Of a DNA stretch of 15,808 nt, positions 13,943 through 15,808 are shown piece after piece (position 1 is the stretch's first letter; each line of letters opens with the position of its first letter). Position numbers and translations under genes: made by a program. The stretch is taken from NCBI GenBank assembly GCA_964414595.1, contig CAYPXJ010000033.1, positions 1 through 15,808 of the forward strand. The letters are read 5' to 3'. The notes under the pieces are model-generated. The model had not been told where the DNA came from and did not search any database. It saw only the letters and a list, made by a program, of their open reading frames with translations. This stretch comes from CAYPXJ01 sp964414595 (GTDB taxonomy: Bacteria; Pseudomonadota; Alphaproteobacteria; Rickettsiales; CAIJLX01).

Positions 13943-14311
13943 ATGCCCGTTCTGAAACAATTTTTTCGCGCGTTTCAAAACTCATTAAACGGCGTCCGAC
14001 TCGCCTGGCGCGACGATCATTCTTTCCGCGCCACCTCCTGCCAATTTATTCTCGGCGTTATCCTCGCCACCGCTCTCACGCATTTCCTGGATCTCTCCCT
14101 CCATATCTGGCTCACGCTCGTTGCGAGCCTTATGCCCATCGTCATCGTCGAGCTCATCAATACCGCCATTGAGGCCGTCACCGATAAAGCAAGCCCCGAG
14201 CGCCACCCGCTTGCCAAAAAAGCCAAGGATATCGGCAGCGCAGCGGTATTTTTCGCCCGCCTGATGGCACTTTTCTGCTGGGCCGTCGTGCTGCTATTTC
14301 CCGAAGGGTGA
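13943..14311 (+). CDS. dgkA: Diacylglycerol kinase, prokaryotic membrane type
   Basis: DgkA is a small homotrimeric inner-membrane kinase that phosphorylates diacylglycerol with ATP to phosphatidic acid, recycling lipid from membrane-derived oligosaccharide and envelope synthesis. The 122-residue product has an amphipathic N-terminus (FFRAFQNSLNGVRLAWRDDHSFR), three membrane segments (about 33-49, 53-75, 99-119), and the catalytic signature ELINTAIEAVTDKASPERHPLAKKAKDIGSAAV, in which E70, N73 and E77 match the conserved active-site Glu/Asn/Glu of the family. Length equals E. coli DgkA. Only TTGG precedes the ATG closely, so initiation may be weak or coupled to lepA translation. It sits between lepA and ffh on the same strand, 40 and 32 bases away. 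Identification by the catalytic signature is firm. Confidence 0.96.
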   Translation: MPVLKQFFRAFQNSLNGVRLAWRDDHSFRATSCQFILGVILATALTHFLDLSLHIWLTLVASLMPIVIVELINTAIEAVTDKASPERHPLAKKAKDIGSAAVFFARLMALFCWAVVLLFPEG

Positions 14312-14343
14312 CAGAACGCCAGAAGTAGGCTAAAACCCCCGGC

Positions 14344-15693
14344 ATGTTTAATGCATTATCCAAAAAACTCGATACGATTTTCACCCGCCTGACGGGCAAG
14401 GGCGTTCTCTCGGAAGAGGACGTCAACGTCGCCATGCGCGAGGTGCGCGTCGCGCTGCTTGAGGCCGATGTCGCACTGCCAGTCGCCAAAGATTTCATTG
14501 AAAAAGTGCGCGCGAAAGCCGTCGGCGAAGAAGTCGTACGTTCGATCACGCCCGGCCAGATGGTCATCAAAATTGTGCATGACGAACTCGCCGCGATGCT
14601 CAAAAGCGAAGACGCAGAACTGAAACTCGGCCCCGCACCTTCCGTAATTCTCATGGCCGGTCTGCAAGGTTCCGGTAAAACCACGACGACCGGTAAACTC
14701 GCCTATCTTCTCTCGCGCAAACAGAAGCAGAAAATTCTCATGGCGTCGCTCGACGTCGCGCGTCCCGCCGCGCAAGAACAGCTCGCCCAGTTAGGCCGCC
14801 AGGCGCAAATTGATACGCTGCCGATTATCGCCGGTCAGCAACCGCTCGATATCACCAAGCGCGCTTTGAACGAAGCACGCACCGGTGGTTACGATGCGGT
14901 GATTCTCGACACGGCTGGCCGCTTGCATACCGACGCCGCGCTGATGGACGAAGTGCAAAAAGTGCACGCGCTTTCTAAACCTGCCGAAACGCTGCTCGTC
15001 GTTGATAGTTTGACGGGTCAGGATGCGGTGAATATAGCGCGCGAATTTAAAAATGCGCTGCCTTTGACCGGCGTGATTCTCACCCGTGTCGATGGCGATG
15101 CGCGGGGTGGCGCGGCGCTTTCCATGCGCGCCATCACCGGCGTGCCGATTAAATTTTTGGGGTTGGGTGAAAAGATTGATGCGCTCGAAATTTTTGATGC
15201 CGAGCGTGTCGCTGGCCACATTCTGGGTATGGGTGATATCGTGTCACTCGTCGAAAAAGCGACGGAAAATATTGACCAGGAAGAAGCGAAACAGCTTGAG
15301 AAAAAACTCAAGAAAGGCCAGTTCGATTTTGATGATCTCGCCAAACAAATTCGCACGATGAAAAAAATGGGCGGCATCGGTTCGCTGATAGGTATGATTC
15401 CCGGTCTTTCGAAATTTCAGGATCAGCTCGAAGGCAAAGTGGATGACAAAATGGTCGATCGTCAGCTCGCGATCATTCTTTCCATGACGCCGGAAGAGCG
15501 CCGCAAACCCGACCTCTTAAACGCCTCGCGCAAACGCCGTATTGCTGCCGGTTGCGGCATGCAAGTGGAAGACGTGAACAAGCTCGTCAAACAACATAAG
15601 CAGATGCAGAAGATGATGAAAAAATTTGGCGGGATGAATAAAAAGCAGCTCATGCGCAGCGGCCTCGGCAATCTCCTCGGCGGCGGGAATTAA
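14344..15693 (+). CDS. ffh: Signal recognition particle protein Ffh (SRP54)
   Basis: Ffh binds 4.5S RNA and the signal sequences of nascent inner-membrane proteins and, with FtsY, delivers them to the translocon. The 449-residue protein has an N domain (about 1-95, with EEDVNVAMREVRVALLEADV), a GTPase G domain with P-loop GLQGSGKTTTT (106-116), DVARPAAQEQL (137-147), DTAGRLH (189-195), TRVDGDARGGAALS (247-260), GLGEKIDALEIF and an M domain from about 305 with GMIPGLSKF and a methionine-rich end (KQMQKMMKKFGGMNKK). TRVD in place of the TK(V/C)D common elsewhere is frequent in alphaproteobacteria. The length is normal. A weak AGTAGG is the only ribosome-binding candidate. rpsP, often next to ffh, is absent; instead a convergent gene overlaps the stop by 4 bases. 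The identity is certain. Confidence 0.98.
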   Translation: MFNALSKKLDTIFTRLTGKGVLSEEDVNVAMREVRVALLEADVALPVAKDFIEKVRAKAVGEEVVRSITPGQMVIKIVHDELAAMLKSEDAELKLGPAPSVILMAGLQGSGKTTTTGKLAYLLSRKQKQKILMASLDVARPAAQEQLAQLGRQAQIDTLPIIAGQQPLDITKRALNEARTGGYDAVILDTAGRLHTDAALMDEVQKVHALSKPAETLLVVDSLTGQDAVNIAREFKNALPLTGVILTRVDGDARGGAALSMRAITGVPIKFLGLGEKIDALEIFDAERVAGHILGMGDIVSLVEKATENIDQEEAKQLEKKLKKGQFDFDDLAKQIRTMKKMGGIGSLIGMIPGLSKFQDQLEGKVDDKMVDRQLAIILSMTPEERRKPDLLNASRKRRIAAGCGMQVEDVNKLVKQHKQMQKMMKKFGGMNKKQLMRSGLGNLLGGGN

Positions 15694-15808
15694 CGCTGAA
15701 AACCTTTGGTGCTGGTGCCGCCATCGCCCCTATTTTCTCCGGGCTTTTTTATAAACGGAATTTCGATACCATGTTTCTCTAAAAGTTCAACCAGCGCATC
15801 CACTCTAT
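15690..15808 (-). CDS. C-terminal end of an unidentified protein (runs off right edge)
   Basis: On the minus strand a frame open from the right edge ends at TAA (15692-15690), giving 38 visible residues: VDALVELLEKHGIEIPF, then KKPGENRGDGG and ending KGFQR. The first part looks like a real amphipathic helix ending in a typical HGIEIP turn, and the other two minus frames have stops here. It overlaps the ffh stop by 4 bases in a shared TTAA, the same layout as at 9919-9922. Too little is present to name a family. A coding region is plausible but unproven. Confidence 0.5.
   Translation of the reverse strand, partial: RVDALVELLEKHGIEIPFIKKPGENRGDGGTSTKGFQR
15726..15750 (+). terminator. Weak terminator candidate for ffh
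   Basis: GCCC (15726-15729) pairs with GGGC (15741-15744) around an 11-base loop, followed by six T (15745-15750). The T-run is good but the stem is only four base pairs. It lies within the likely coding end of the convergent gene, which could explain its poor form. Confidence 0.35.

Noticed and set aside
14178..14775. Minus-strand open frames across dgkA and ffh
   Set aside because: Both genes on the plus strand are unmistakable, and the antisense translations show no recognisable features.

Overview
The window looks like ordinary chromosome from an alphaproteobacterium. The best evidence is the three-gene set NDUFA12-like complex I subunit / mlaD / DUF2155 protein, which is typical of that class, together with the alphaproteobacterial style of Ffh (TRVDGD in the G4 region) and of PheT. 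GC content looks intermediate by eye, with somewhat more AT-rich stretches in the unknown genes. I cannot assign an order or genus from sequence alone.

Layout. Positions 1-608 (minus) hold the N-terminal 202 codons of an RTX-type calcium-binding repeat protein that runs off the left edge. A 240-base gap with interlocking dyads follows, then gpsA (849-1718, minus). A divergent block starts at 1784 (plus): NDUFA12-like, mlaD, a secreted DUF2155 protein that overlaps mlaD, and an unrecognised helical protein (3357-4547). A promoter and a terminator-like hairpin precede the translation block rpmI-rplT-pheS-pheT (4639-8652). Next is a YbdK-type carboxylate-amine ligase (8705-9922), probably read from a leaderless mRNA. 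Three tightly packed, unrecognised minus-strand genes (9919-11984) face it. The right part is lepA, dgkA and ffh on the plus strand (12088-15693). The last 119 bases hold the C-terminus of a minus-strand gene that runs off the right edge.

Functional themes: envelope and lipids (gpsA for the glycerol-3-phosphate backbone, dgkA for diacylglycerol recycling, mlaD for phospholipid transport between membranes), translation and targeting (L35, L20, PheRS, LepA, Ffh), and respiration (NDUFA12-like).

The most unusual structure is a set of tandem heptanucleotide arrays (consensus ACYGAYC) inside coding sequence: one in pheS and three in pheT, all in loops or linkers. A different heptamer array (GGCACNA x3) sits at the pheS ribosome-binding site. 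Because 7 is not divisible by 3, such an array encodes the same cyclic peptide (TDHRPLT) in every forward frame and has no stops, which may explain how it is tolerated inside essential genes. Other points to check are a GpsA lacking about 35 residues of the N-terminal domain, the promoter-plus-hairpin leader before rpmI, and the unknown three-gene minus-strand operon. No tRNA, rRNA, CRISPR array, IS element or phage gene was seen.
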